Below are positions 16,618 to 24,432 of a stretch of DNA of 64,000 nt, in pieces; within the stretch, counting starts at the first letter, position 1, and each line of letters opens with the position of its first letter. The notes beneath the pieces are model-generated. The model was given only the letters and a program-made list of their open reading frames with translations. It had not been told where the DNA came from and made no database searches. The stretch is from an uncultured Eubacterium sp. Lineage in GTDB: Bacteria > Bacillota > Clostridia > Lachnospirales > Lachnospiraceae. The stretch is from positions 4,076 to 68,075 of the forward strand of contig CAJUDA010000017.1 in the NCBI GenBank assembly GCA_910584875.1. Direction: 5' to 3'. The position numbers were made by a program, and so were the translations under genes.

Positions 16618-17749
16618 AATGATGACACCGGGACCGACCATGACAGCGGCCTCAGTGCTGCAGGCAAGAAGCAGGAATTTTGTCAATCCGGATGTGGATA
16701 CGGATTTTTGTGAGGAGTATCATACGATATGCCGGGAGCTGGCGGATCTGCTGGATACAGAAAACGAAGTATATATTCTGGGAGGCGAGGGGATTCTTGC
16801 CCTGGAGGCGGCGTGTGCCTCGCTGACAGAACCGGGGGACCGGGTACTGGTGATCGATAATGGCGTTTTTGGAAAAGGATTTGCTGATTTTGTAAAACTG
16901 TACGGCGGGGAGCCGGTTCTATATACTACGGATTATCACCGTCCGGTAGACATAGAAGGGCTGGGAGATTACCTTGCGGGCGATCATCATTTTAAATATG
17001 CCACCGTTGTACACTGTGATACACCGAGCGGGGTGCTGAATGATATCGGAGCGATCTGCCCTATGCTGAAGGAATATGGGATCCTGACTGTGACAGATGC
17101 TGTGGCTTCCATGTTTGGAGAGGAGATCCACGTGGATGACTGGGGTATTGATATCATCTGCGGCGGTTCGCAGAAGGCGCTTTCTGCACCGCCCGGTCTC
17201 GCTTTTGTATCAGTCAGCGGGGACGCCATGCGAGCTATGAGACACCGGAAGACACCGGTTGCCTCCTTTTACTGTAATCTTCTTCTCTTCCAGAATTATT
17301 ATGAAGAAAAGTGGTTTCCCTATACGATGCCGGTCAGTGATATCTATGGATTCGCCGAGGCAGTGCGGCTTGTCAGGGAGGACACGGACAGGATCCGGCG
17401 TCATCACCGGATTGCCGGGGCAGTCCGCAGGGCAGTAAAAGCAGCGGGATTGTCTCTTTATCTGGACGGGGGCGATGCTGCTACAGTCACTGTCATCAAT
17501 GTTCCGGATGGGATAAAGGACACTGATATCATCCGGGTTATGAAAGAACAGTACCACATATTGATCGCTGGTTCTTTTGATGTACTGGCAGGGAAGGTGA
17601 TCCGGCTGGGACATATGGGGAACAACGCCAATACGGATGATGTGGCACAGATGATGGCGGCGCTGACAAAGACACTGGATCAGTTGGGATTTCATTGTCA
17701 GTGTGATATGGGAGAGATTTTTCTGAAAGAAGTATCGGTAGTATTTTAG
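16610..17749 (+). CDS. Class V aminotransferase, pyridoxamine-pyruvate/alanine-glyoxylate type
   Basis: A 379-residue PLP-type fold I enzyme. Visible features are TPGPTMTAASVLQA at the N-terminus, LGGEGILALEAACASL, HCDTPSGVLNDIGAI, the aspartate in VTDAVAS, and the lysine in CGGSQKALSAPPGLAF (Lys about 189). Relatives include alanine-glyoxylate, serine-pyruvate and pyridoxamine-pyruvate aminotransferases. The start at 16610 has AAGGGAG nine bases upstream; an ATG two codons earlier is only three bases from it. The gene overlaps the ECF S component by 8 bases, so the two are translated together. Role in vitamin B6 salvage is proposed from this linkage. Confidence 0.82.
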   Translation: MYKMMTPGPTMTAASVLQARSRNFVNPDVDTDFCEEYHTICRELADLLDTENEVYILGGEGILALEAACASLTEPGDRVLVIDNGVFGKGFADFVKLYGGEPVLYTTDYHRPVDIEGLGDYLAGDHHFKYATVVHCDTPSGVLNDIGAICPMLKEYGILTVTDAVASMFGEEIHVDDWGIDIICGGSQKALSAPPGLAFVSVSGDAMRAMRHRKTPVASFYCNLLLFQNYYEEKWFPYTMPVSDIYGFAEAVRLVREDTDRIRRHHRIAGAVRRAVKAAGLSLYLDGGDAATVTVINVPDGIKDTDIIRVMKEQYHILIAGSFDVLAGKVIRLGHMGNNANTDDVAQMMAALTKTLDQLGFHCQCDMGEIFLKEVSVVF

Positions 17750-17778
17750 GCTGGGGCTTTAGTAGCAGCTTTGGTCTT

Positions 17779-18090
17779 GTTTTCTGACTGCAGACTGGAC
17801 CGCAGCGGTACCTGGCTGCTATGAATTACCGCTTTTTTCTGAAAATATTATCTGGTCTTGCTGCTATAACTTGATGTCTGGTCCATGACTGCTATGCAGT
17901 ATTCAGGAAACATAGAGTGACGGAGTTTTATGTAAACATAAATCCGCCACTCTATGTTTCCTGCCGTGCAGGCACGGATGAACCAGACATCTTCGGACAG
18001 GATAGCAGCTGCGACCATATTTTCAGATAAAAAGCGAAATTCATGACGCATCCAGCTAAGCTGCGGATCAGGTTCTGCAGTCAGAAAACA
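17779..18090. repeat. 312-bp imperfect palindrome (two diverged ~155-bp units in inverted order)
   Basis: The left end TGTTTTCTGACTGCAG is mirrored exactly at 18075-18090. Moving inward, matching blocks include ATGAATT, TCTGAAAATAT, GCTGCTAT, GATGTCTGGT and, near the centre, GGAAACATAGAGTG against CACTCTATGTTTCC at 17906-17962. The centre is near 17934, around TATGTAAACATA. Blocks of identity alternate with diverged stretches, so this looks like two related units facing each other rather than a fresh duplication. A transcript would form a very long hairpin. Confidence 0.8.
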
Positions 18091-18103
18091 GAAACTCTGC
18101 TGG

Positions 18104-18140
18104 TAGCTCAACGGAGCCAGTTTGAATCTGCCGTTGAGCC
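18104..18140. repeat. Palindromic repeat, copy B
   Basis: TAGCTCAACGG on the left and CCGTTGAGC on the right around AGCCAGTTTGAATCTG. It shares arms and the AATTTGAA-like core with copies A and D, with a slightly longer loop. Confidence 0.7.
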
Positions 18141-18171
18141 AGGGAACAAACCATAGTTATGAGCTAATGGA

Positions 18172-18284
18172 ACGGGACTCTTATCACATGGGTTATAAGG
18201 ACGCCGGTAAGAGGTACAGGTATTTTCTGTACCCTTACCGCTGCGTTCTTATATAGCGAAAGCGCCCGTGTGAGGGAGTCCCGT
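18172..18284. other. 113-bp structured element, candidate non-coding RNA or DNA hairpin
   Basis: ACGGGACTC (18172-18180) is mirrored by GAGTCCCGT (18276-18284). Inside, CACATGGG faces CCCGTGTG, and ATAAGGACGC plus GGTAAG...GTACAG face CTGTAC...CTTACC plus TGCGTTCTTAT. The right arm also holds GCGAAAGC, a GNRA-type mini-hairpin. As RNA this would be a long interrupted stem with one side branch. I do not recognise it as a known riboswitch or RNA family. Confidence 0.55.
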
Positions 18285-18319
18285 TTTGTGAAAAACGGAA
18301 AAAAGACGGAAAAAAACTA

Positions 18320-18348
18320 TTACTATTTACTGCCATTTCGGTTATAAT
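18320..18348 (+). promoter_or_regulatory. Possible promoter of the flavoprotein gene
   Basis: A perfect TATAAT (18343-18348) with a poor -35 (TTACTA, 18320-18325) at 17 bases. The start codon follows about 55 bases later. Confidence 0.4.
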
Positions 18349-18402
18349 GTTATAAGGTTATACAGTTTAACTGATATAGGAGATAAGGAAGGAATATGGG
18401 CT

Positions 18403-19251
18403 ATGTATGATACGGCAATCATTGGCACAGGTCCTGCGGGGCTTTCGGCGGCTATTAATTTAAAACTTCACAACAGGGATTTTATATGGTTCGGGGCAAA
18501 GGAACTGAGTGAAAAAATAGAAAAATCAGAAAAAATCGCAAATTATCCGGGTCTTGGTCTGATCAGTGGGCAGGAGCTCAACCGCAGGATGGCACAGCAG
18601 GCAGAAGAGATGGAACTTTCGATTACCGATAAACTGGTGACTTCCATTAGTAAGACGAAAGAGAATTATATGGTTCTGGCAGAAAATGAGGTCTATCAGG
18701 CAAAGACGGTATTGCTCGCTCCAGGGGTTGTCATGGGAAAAAGTCTGGAGGGAGAAGAAGAATTGCTCGGAAGAGGCGTGAGTTACTGTGCCACCTGCGA
18801 CGGATTTTTATATAAAGGGAAGACGATAGCAGTATTCTGTGGTTCAAAGAAATATGAACATGAAGTAAAATACCTTGCAGAAATAGCAGAAAAAGTGTGG
18901 TTTTATTCACCGGATCCCGCATGTGATGTGGATCTGCCGAATGTATCAAAGCTGGAACAGCCCATCAAAGGCATGGTAGGGAAAGAACGAGTGGAGAAAA
19001 TAATTTTATCGGACGGTTGTGAATTAGAGGCAGATGGTGTATTTATACTTCGGAATGCAGTTGCTCCGGCATCACTGCTTCCGGGACTAGAGATGGACGG
19101 TGTCCATATTGTGGTGGACAGGGAGCAGCAGACCTCCTATCCGGGCTGCTTTGCCGCCGGAGACTGTACCGGACGTCCTTACCAGATTGCCAAAGCGGTG
19201 GGTGAAGGGAATGTTGCCGCCCATCATATCCTGGAATTTTGCAGGAAGTAG
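18403..19251 (+). CDS. Thioredoxin reductase-like FAD flavoprotein without canonical NADPH site
   Basis: A 282-residue protein with the thioredoxin reductase fold. The FAD dinucleotide motif is IGTGPAGLSAA (residues 7-17), the redox-active pair is Cys129/Cys132 in SYCATCDGF, and the C-terminal FAD motif is GCFAAGDCTGRPYQIAKAVG. The second nucleotide-binding site is altered: where GGGxSA is expected it reads VFCGSKKYEHE, and the HRRxxxR motif is replaced by WFYSPDP. This matches ferredoxin-dependent or otherwise non-NADPH flavin thioredoxin reductases known from Clostridia. No thioredoxin gene is adjacent. Confidence 0.85.
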   Translation: MYDTAIIGTGPAGLSAAINLKLHNRDFIWFGAKELSEKIEKSEKIANYPGLGLISGQELNRRMAQQAEEMELSITDKLVTSISKTKENYMVLAENEVYQAKTVLLAPGVVMGKSLEGEEELLGRGVSYCATCDGFLYKGKTIAVFCGSKKYEHEVKYLAEIAEKVWFYSPDPACDVDLPNVSKLEQPIKGMVGKERVEKIILSDGCELEADGVFILRNAVAPASLLPGLEMDGVHIVVDREQQTSYPGCFAAGDCTGRPYQIAKAVGEGNVAAHHILEFCRK

Positions 19252-19342
19252 CCAGGGTATCAGGATTTCTTAATTATTTTTTAATATGATAATAAAAATA
19301 CTATTGACTCCTTAAAAGTTGACAGTTCCGGGTGGATTTTAT

Positions 19343-19352
19343 CAGTATACTG
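19343..19352. promoter_or_regulatory. Palindrome CAGTATACTG upstream of the antitoxin
   Basis: A perfect 10-bp palindrome between a TTGACA (19319-19324) and the antitoxin start. Antitoxins usually repress their own operon through such sites. Confidence 0.4.
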
Positions 19353-19422
19353 TGGTATCATAACAGTACAATGATCTGGTAAGTGATATCTCTGTATTTT
19401 TTTAGAAAGTGAGGGAAGTATT

Positions 19423-19644
19423 ATGAGTGAAAAAGAGCAGATTATAAAATTGCTGGATACGTTTCCGGATTACAAGATAGGCGCCATTCTGACATTTATC
19501 CAGGGCATGAAGTTTGATGAAGACCTGGAAGAGGATGCTTACTGTAAAAGGCTGCTGGAAAAATATCTTAAGGATCCCAGCGACGATAAACATGATACTG
19601 TTACTATAGAGGAATTTGCTGAAAGCGAAGGAGTTACATTATGA
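19423..19644 (+). CDS. Putative antitoxin of a RelBE/ParDE-type pair
   Basis: A 73-residue acidic protein (LEEDAYCKRLLEKYLKD, TVTIEEFAESEGVTL). I do not recognise a precise antitoxin family, but its C-terminal EEFAESEGV and its four-base ATGA overlap with a RelE/ParE toxin reading frame place it as the antitoxin. GAGGGAAG precedes the ATG. Because the toxin is frameshifted, this may now be an orphan. Confidence 0.65.
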   Translation: MSEKEQIIKLLDTFPDYKIGAILTFIQGMKFDEDLEEDAYCKRLLEKYLKDPSDDKHDTVTIEEFAESEGVTL

Positions 19645-19905
19645 AATATCAGGTCCTTCTAGAAAAACCGGCGCAGAAATTATCCGGCGACTGCCAAAGG
19701 ATGAAAAGGAGCGAATTTTGAGAGAGATTTACAGACTGCCGGACGAAGGTGATATCAGACCGCTGAAGGTCAGGAGAGGAAAGGGTTATTTCCGGCTGAG
19801 GGTGGGAAGCTACCGCATTATTTATACAGTAAACGATGAGAAACTGGTTGTTATGGTTGTGGATGTCGGGAACCGGGGGGGCAGATTTATAAAAGATATG
19901 ATTGA
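19641..19905 (+). pseudogene. RelE/ParE-family toxin, disrupted by two frameshifts
   Basis: The start MKYQVLLEKPAQK is in one frame and the body IIRRLPKDEKERILREIYRL through LRVGSYRIIYTV in another. Restoring one missing base near 19680 joins them into a standard RelE-type protein. A second slip in a run of seven G (19875-19881) separates VVDVGNRG from the expected ending QIYKRYD and stop at 19905; in the current frame translation runs on to 19987. Both breaks are in short homopolymers, so either the gene is dead or the assembly has indels there. The toxin would have been an mRNA-cleaving or gyrase-directed protein. Confidence 0.75.
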
Positions 19906-19936
19906 TAGGGCAGGTGTTCGTGGTAAAAATGATAAA

Positions 19937-19972
19937 AGAAGGGGTCAGTGCACTGATCTCTTTTTCTTTTTT
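19937..19972 (+). terminator. Intrinsic terminator after the toxin remnant
   Basis: GGGGTCAGTG is followed by CACTGATCTC and a T-rich tract (TTTTTCTTTTTT). The helix includes wobble pairs and almost no loop, so the tip must open. Confidence 0.6.
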
Positions 19973-20028
19973 CTTCGTCTTCCATAACAACCACATTAAA
20001 TGATCAAACAACTGTCTGCCACAGCTCA

Positions 20029-20057
20029 TTGCAAAATCCTGTTTTTCGTGGTATGAT
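20029..20057 (+). promoter_or_regulatory. Sigma-A promoter of metH
   Basis: TTGCAA (20029-20034) and TATGAT (20052-20057) with a 17-base spacer, about 30 bases before the ATG. The short leader leaves no room for a SAM or cobalamin riboswitch. Confidence 0.65.
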
Positions 20058-20088
20058 TGTTTCATTTATAGAAAGTGTGGCGTGACAG

Positions 20089-22506
20089 ATGGATTTTAGA
20101 GAATTTTTACAGCAGGGCTTTGTAATACTGGATGGTGCTACCGGTTCCAATCTCCAGGCAGCGGGGATGCGCAGCGGTGACTGTCCGGAACTGTGGATCA
20201 CAGAGCATCCGGATATTTTTATCGAACTACAGAAACAATATATCATGGCAGGGTCGGATGCCCTCTATACACCGACGTTTACCAGCACCAGCATAAAACT
20301 GGCGGAGTACGGTCTGGAGGCGAGGCAGGAGGAACTCATCCATACCCTTGTGGGACTGACAAAAGAGGCCGTCCGGCAGAGCGGGGCAGACCGTAAGATC
20401 TATATGCTGGGTGATATCTCCATGACAGGAGTGCAGATCGAACCGGTAGGCAGCCTTCCTTTTGAAGATCTGGTAAATGTGTACAAGGAACAGGTCTCTC
20501 TTCTGGTAAAGGAAGGGGTGGATGGGTTTGCCATTGAGACGATGATGAGTCTCCAGGAATGCCGGGCGGCGCTGCTTGCCGTAAAGGAGACCTGCGATCT
20601 TCCGGTGATGGTGACGCTGACATACCAGACGGATGGACGTACTCTTTATGGGACAAATCCAGAGACTGCGGTTGTCGTGTTGCAGGCGATGGGAGCCGAT
20701 GCCGTGGGGATCAACTGTTCTGCCGGACCGGATACAATGGTGGAAGCTGTGCAGAAGATGACGGCATACGCTACAGTACCCATAGTCACTAAACCAAATG
20801 CCGGTCTGCCACAGCTGGTAGACGGCAGGACGGTGTACGATATGGACTGCCAGACATTCGGGCGGTGTATGATGGATATTGTGGATGCCGGAGCCACTGT
20901 ACTGGGAGGCTGCTGCGGCACTACGCCGGAGTACATCCGGGAGTTGAAAAAACATCTGGAGGGGAAAACATATAAAAGGCATCAGGGTCAGCCGGTGCGT
21001 GCCCTGACGACAGAGAGAAATCTTACACCGGTGCGCCTGGACGGGAATTTTATGATCGTGGGCGAGCGGATCAACCCGACTGGTAAAAAGGCACTGCAGG
21101 AGGAGCTCCGGGACGGCAGGCTTGACATGGTGCGGGATATGGCGGAAGAACAGGTGGAACGGGGAGCGCAGATTCTGGATGTCAATATGGGGATGAACGG
21201 TATTGATGAGAAAGAGATGATGCTCCGTGCCATCAATGAACTGACGATGACGGTGGATGTACCGCTCAGCATTGATTCCAGCTATGTCGATGTGGTGGAA
21301 CAGGCGCTGCGCATCTATCCGGGCCGTGCCCTGATCAATTCGATCTCTCTTGAGCCGGAAAAGTTTCAGAGGCTGATCCCGGCGGCAAAAAAATATGGCG
21401 CCATGTTTATCCTTCTGCCACTGTCTGAGGCGGGACTGCCAAAGGATCTGGAAGAAAAAAAAGAGATCATCCGGACGATCCTGGAAGAGGCAGAGCGGCA
21501 TGGGATGTCCGGGGCAGATGTGATCGTCGATGGTCTGGTGGCGACGATCGGGGCAAATAAAAAAGCGGCGCTGGAAGTGCTGGAGACGATCCGTTACTGC
21601 AAAGAGGATCTGGGACTTGCGACGATCTGCGGGCTGTCCAATATATCGTTCGGGCTGCCAGAGAGGGTATTTGTCAACAGTGCTTTTCTGACGATGGCGA
21701 TCGGACAGGGGCTGACAATGGCGATCTCAAATCCGTCCCAGACACTGTTAGTCAATGCAGCGCTGGCTTCCGACCTGCTGCTCAATAAGGAAGAGTCCGA
21801 TCTCCGTTATATCAATGGTGTATCGGCGTTGTCTGTAAGCAGCGCGGATACGGCAGGCCGCCCGCAGACTGTGGAAGGGCATCCGCTTTATACCGCGGTG
21901 ATAAAAGGAAAGGGAGCCCATATCGTGGAGCTGGTGGAAAAAGAACTGCAGGAGGGAAGCCAGCCGGCAGAGATCATCGATAAACATCTGATCCCCGCCA
22001 TCAACTATGTGGGAGAATTATTCGAACAGAAAAAATATTTCCTGCCGCAGCTGATCGCCAGTGCGGAAGTGATGGAGAAGGCAGTGGCGTATCTGGAGCC
22101 GCTTCTTGCGGCAGAGCGGGGCGATCAGAAGCTGGCGACGGTCATCATGGCGACGGTGAAAGGGGATATCCATGATATTGGCAAAAACCTTGTGGTACTG
22201 ATGCTGAAAAATTATGGATATGATGTGATCGACCTGGGAAAAGACGTGGAGACACAGACGATCATTGACAGGGCAAAAGAAACCGACGCCGCCATCATCG
22301 GCCTGTCGGCGCTTATGACGACGACGATGATGGAGATGAAAAATGTGGTTACGATGGCGAGGGAGCAGGGCGTCAGGGCGAAGATCATAATCGGAGGTGC
22401 TGTCGTGACACAGAGCTTTGCCGATGAGATCGGCGCAGACGGATATTCGGAGGATGCCAGAGAGGCAGTGAAGCTGGTGAACCGCTTACTGGATCTGGAT
22501 GTGTGA
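20089..22506 (+). CDS. metH: Cobalamin-dependent methionine synthase lacking the activation domain
   Basis: MetH moves a methyl group from methyl-tetrahydrofolate through cobalamin to homocysteine. The 805-residue protein has, in order, the homocysteine domain (DGATGSNLQAAG; zinc ligands in GINCSAG and GGCCGTTPEYI), the pterin domain from about 320 (MIVGERINPTGKK, IDSSYVDVVEQAL), the cobalamin cap and the B12-binding domain with the His loop GDIHDIGKN near residue 690. It ends after the B12 domain; the C-terminal AdoMet-binding reactivation domain of E. coli MetH is absent, as in many Clostridia, so a separate reactivation protein is expected. No strong Shine-Dalgarno site is seen. Confidence 0.93.
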   Translation: MDFREFLQQGFVILDGATGSNLQAAGMRSGDCPELWITEHPDIFIELQKQYIMAGSDALYTPTFTSTSIKLAEYGLEARQEELIHTLVGLTKEAVRQSGADRKIYMLGDISMTGVQIEPVGSLPFEDLVNVYKEQVSLLVKEGVDGFAIETMMSLQECRAALLAVKETCDLPVMVTLTYQTDGRTLYGTNPETAVVVLQAMGADAVGINCSAGPDTMVEAVQKMTAYATVPIVTKPNAGLPQLVDGRTVYDMDCQTFGRCMMDIVDAGATVLGGCCGTTPEYIRELKKHLEGKTYKRHQGQPVRALTTERNLTPVRLDGNFMIVGERINPTGKKALQEELRDGRLDMVRDMAEEQVERGAQILDVNMGMNGIDEKEMMLRAINELTMTVDVPLSIDSSYVDVVEQALRIYPGRALINSISLEPEKFQRLIPAAKKYGAMFILLPLSEAGLPKDLEEKKEIIRTILEEAERHGMSGADVIVDGLVATIGANKKAALEVLETIRYCKEDLGLATICGLSNISFGLPERVFVNSAFLTMAIGQGLTMAISNPSQTLLVNAALASDLLLNKEESDLRYINGVSALSVSSADTAGRPQTVEGHPLYTAVIKGKGAHIVELVEKELQEGSQPAEIIDKHLIPAINYVGELFEQKKYFLPQLIASAEVMEKAVAYLEPLLAAERGDQKLATVIMATVKGDIHDIGKNLVVLMLKNYGYDVIDLGKDVETQTIIDRAKETDAAIIGLSALMTTTMMEMKNVVTMAREQGVRAKIIIGGAVVTQSFADEIGADGYSEDAREAVKLVNRLLDLDV

Positions 22507-22519
22507 AGGGAGAAAAAAA

Positions 22520-23458
22520 GTGGAAGAGACAAATGGGAAAGTGGATCTGATCATACCGGTATACCGCCCGGATGAAAAGCTGGAACGGCTGATCAAAAGG
22601 ATCAATGCACAGACGGTCCGGCCGGGACATGTATTTTTTATGCAGACACTGACGGGGACGAAGGAGGATGCCCGTGTCAGGGAGCTGCTGGAGAGAACAG
22701 AAAATGCTGTGGTCTCGACACTGGATAAGTCCGGGTTTGACCACGGCGGTACCCGCAACAGGGGGGCGGCAATGTCCCGCGCAGAGTATATGCTGTTTAT
22801 GACTCAGGACGCCGTGCCTGCTGACGATTTTCTGGTCGAAAAGCTGCTGCAGGCGCTGGAGGCAGACAAACAGACAGCCATTGCCTATGCCAGACAGCTG
22901 CCGGATGAAACCGTAGGATTTATCGAACATTATACAAGGCGGTTTAATTATCCGCCGGAGAGCAGTTCAAAGACAAAAGAAGATCTGCCCCGTCTGGGGA
23001 TCAAAACCTATTTCTGTTCCAACGTCTGTGCCATGTACCGCAGGGAAGTGTACCGGCAGATGGGAGGATTTGTACTGCACACAATATTTAATGAAGATAT
23101 GATCATGGCGGCAGGGGTGATACAGGCAGGTTACCGGATCGCTTATGCGGCGGAGGCAAAGGTGGTCCATGCCCACCGGTATACGTACCGGCAGCAGTTT
23201 AAGAGAAATTTTGACCTGGCGGTTTCACAAAAGCAGTACCATGAGATTTTTGACGGGATAAGGTCAGAGTCGGAGGGGATCCGTCTGGTGAAGACGACCA
23301 TGAAGTATCTGCTGGCGAAGGGGAAATGGTATCTGGTGCCGGATCTGGTCCTGCAGAGTGGATTTAAGTTTCTCGGATACCGTTTCGGCAAAAAATATGA
23401 CAGGCTTCCGATGAAGGTTGTGCGGAAGTTTTCGATGAATCCGTCATACTGGAAGTGA
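22520..23458 (+). CDS. Family 2 glycosyltransferase (rhamnosyltransferase-like)
   Basis: A 312-residue GT-A enzyme. It begins LIIPVYRPDEKLERLIKRI, has FDHGGTRNRGAAMSRAEYM before the acidic motif TQDAVPADD, and the acceptor-side NEDMIMAAGVIQAGY, a pattern shared with rhamnosyltransferases of cell-wall polysaccharide loci. GGGAG lies 7 bases before a GTG codon at 22520, so that is preferred over the upstream ATG at 22499 that overlaps metH. Together with the next glycosyltransferase and an LCP ligase it forms a small wall-glycan cluster. Confidence 0.85.
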   Translation: MEETNGKVDLIIPVYRPDEKLERLIKRINAQTVRPGHVFFMQTLTGTKEDARVRELLERTENAVVSTLDKSGFDHGGTRNRGAAMSRAEYMLFMTQDAVPADDFLVEKLLQALEADKQTAIAYARQLPDETVGFIEHYTRRFNYPPESSSKTKEDLPRLGIKTYFCSNVCAMYRREVYRQMGGFVLHTIFNEDMIMAAGVIQAGYRIAYAAEAKVVHAHRYTYRQQFKRNFDLAVSQKQYHEIFDGIRSESEGIRLVKTTMKYLLAKGKWYLVPDLVLQSGFKFLGYRFGKKYDRLPMKVVRKFSMNPSYWK

Positions 23459-23472
23459 GTGGGGATAACGAC

Positions 23473-24393
23473 ATGAAAAAAACAGTTCATATCATAATGG
23501 CATCCTATAACGGTGAAAAATATCTGGAAGAACAACTGGATTCGCTGCTTGGCCAGACCTGTCAGGATATATCGGTCGAGGTATGCGATGACGGGTCTGC
23601 TGACCGGACCTGTGATATTGTGAAACAGTATTGTTCCCGGGATCACCGGATCACGCTTCATAAAAATGAGAAAAATAAAGGATACGTCCGCAATTTTCTC
23701 GAAGGGATGCAGCGCAGTGATGCCGATTATATTATGCTCTGTGATCAGGATGATATCTGGGACAGGGATAAAGTCGAGGTCACGCTGCATGCCATGCAGC
23801 AGGCAGAAAAAGATGGTTGTGACCAGCCGCTGATGGTGTTTACCGATGCCGTCAACTTTGATTCTGACACAGGAAAAGATCTGGGAAGATTTCATGAAAA
23901 CAGCCATCTGAATACGAAAAGACTTGACACTGCCCATCTTTTCATGGAAAATAAGGTTATTGGCTGTACGGTGATGGTCAATCACAAGGTGATATCGTAT
24001 CTCACCGAAATTCCACAGGAGATACGGGTGCATGACTGGTGGCTGGCTCTGATCTGCAGTCATTTTGGCAGGATCATCTATCTGGACCGGCCTACACTGC
24101 GCTACCGCCAACACAGTGGCAACATGATCGGGGGCAGTTCCTTTGGCAGTTATGTGAAGGACCGTCTTGCCGGAATCCGCAGCCAGAGAGAGGCACTGCG
24201 TCTGTCATACTTGCAGGGACAGAGTTTCCTTGCCATATATGGAGACCGTATGACGCCGGAACAGCGGGAGACGGCAGAGAAATTTGCCGGACTGGATTCA
24301 GCGGGCTGGTTTATGAGGCGCTGGAATGTGATGAAATATGGATTTACAAAAAGCGGCATGATGCGCAACGCAGGACTATTTCTTTTGCTATAG
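23473..24393 (+). CDS. Family 2 glycosyltransferase
   Basis: A 306-residue GT-A glycosyltransferase. Family features are HIIMASYNGEKYLEEQLDSL, VCDDGSADRTCDIV, the DxD-type motif LCDQDDIWDRDKV and HDWWLALICSHFG. The ATG at 23473 has GGGG 8 bases upstream; a GTG six codons earlier overlaps the previous stop and is less likely. It lacks membrane segments, so it probably acts at the cytoplasmic face on a lipid-linked acceptor. The sugar is not predictable. Confidence 0.86.
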   Translation: MKKTVHIIMASYNGEKYLEEQLDSLLGQTCQDISVEVCDDGSADRTCDIVKQYCSRDHRITLHKNEKNKGYVRNFLEGMQRSDADYIMLCDQDDIWDRDKVEVTLHAMQQAEKDGCDQPLMVFTDAVNFDSDTGKDLGRFHENSHLNTKRLDTAHLFMENKVIGCTVMVNHKVISYLTEIPQEIRVHDWWLALICSHFGRIIYLDRPTLRYRQHSGNMIGGSSFGSYVKDRLAGIRSQREALRLSYLQGQSFLAIYGDRMTPEQRETAEKFAGLDSAGWFMRRWNVMKYGFTKSGMMRNAGLFLLL

Positions 24394-24432
24394 GTTATGG
24401 TAAAGCGTGAATGGAGGTATACAATAGGAATC

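Larger units (their letters stand above)
17750..18402. other. 653-bp gene-free region with large inverted repeats
   Basis: Between the aminotransferase and the flavoprotein I find no supported gene. The region holds a 312-bp imperfect palindrome, palindromic repeat copy B, a separate 113-bp folded element and, at the right end, a -10-like TATAAT at 18343. An 87-codon minus-strand frame lies wholly inside the palindrome and lacks independent support. Confidence 0.7.

Noticed and set aside
17848..18111. 87-codon minus-strand frame in the large palindrome
   Set aside because: It spans both arms of the inverted repeat, has no ribosome site and no family match; I keep it only as a hint that the unit once coded.
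20227..21501. Long minus-strand open frame (424 codons) inside metH
   Set aside because: It lies wholly antisense to a clearly coding, family-typical gene; no ribosome site and a His/Arg/Gln-rich composition typical of shadow frames.
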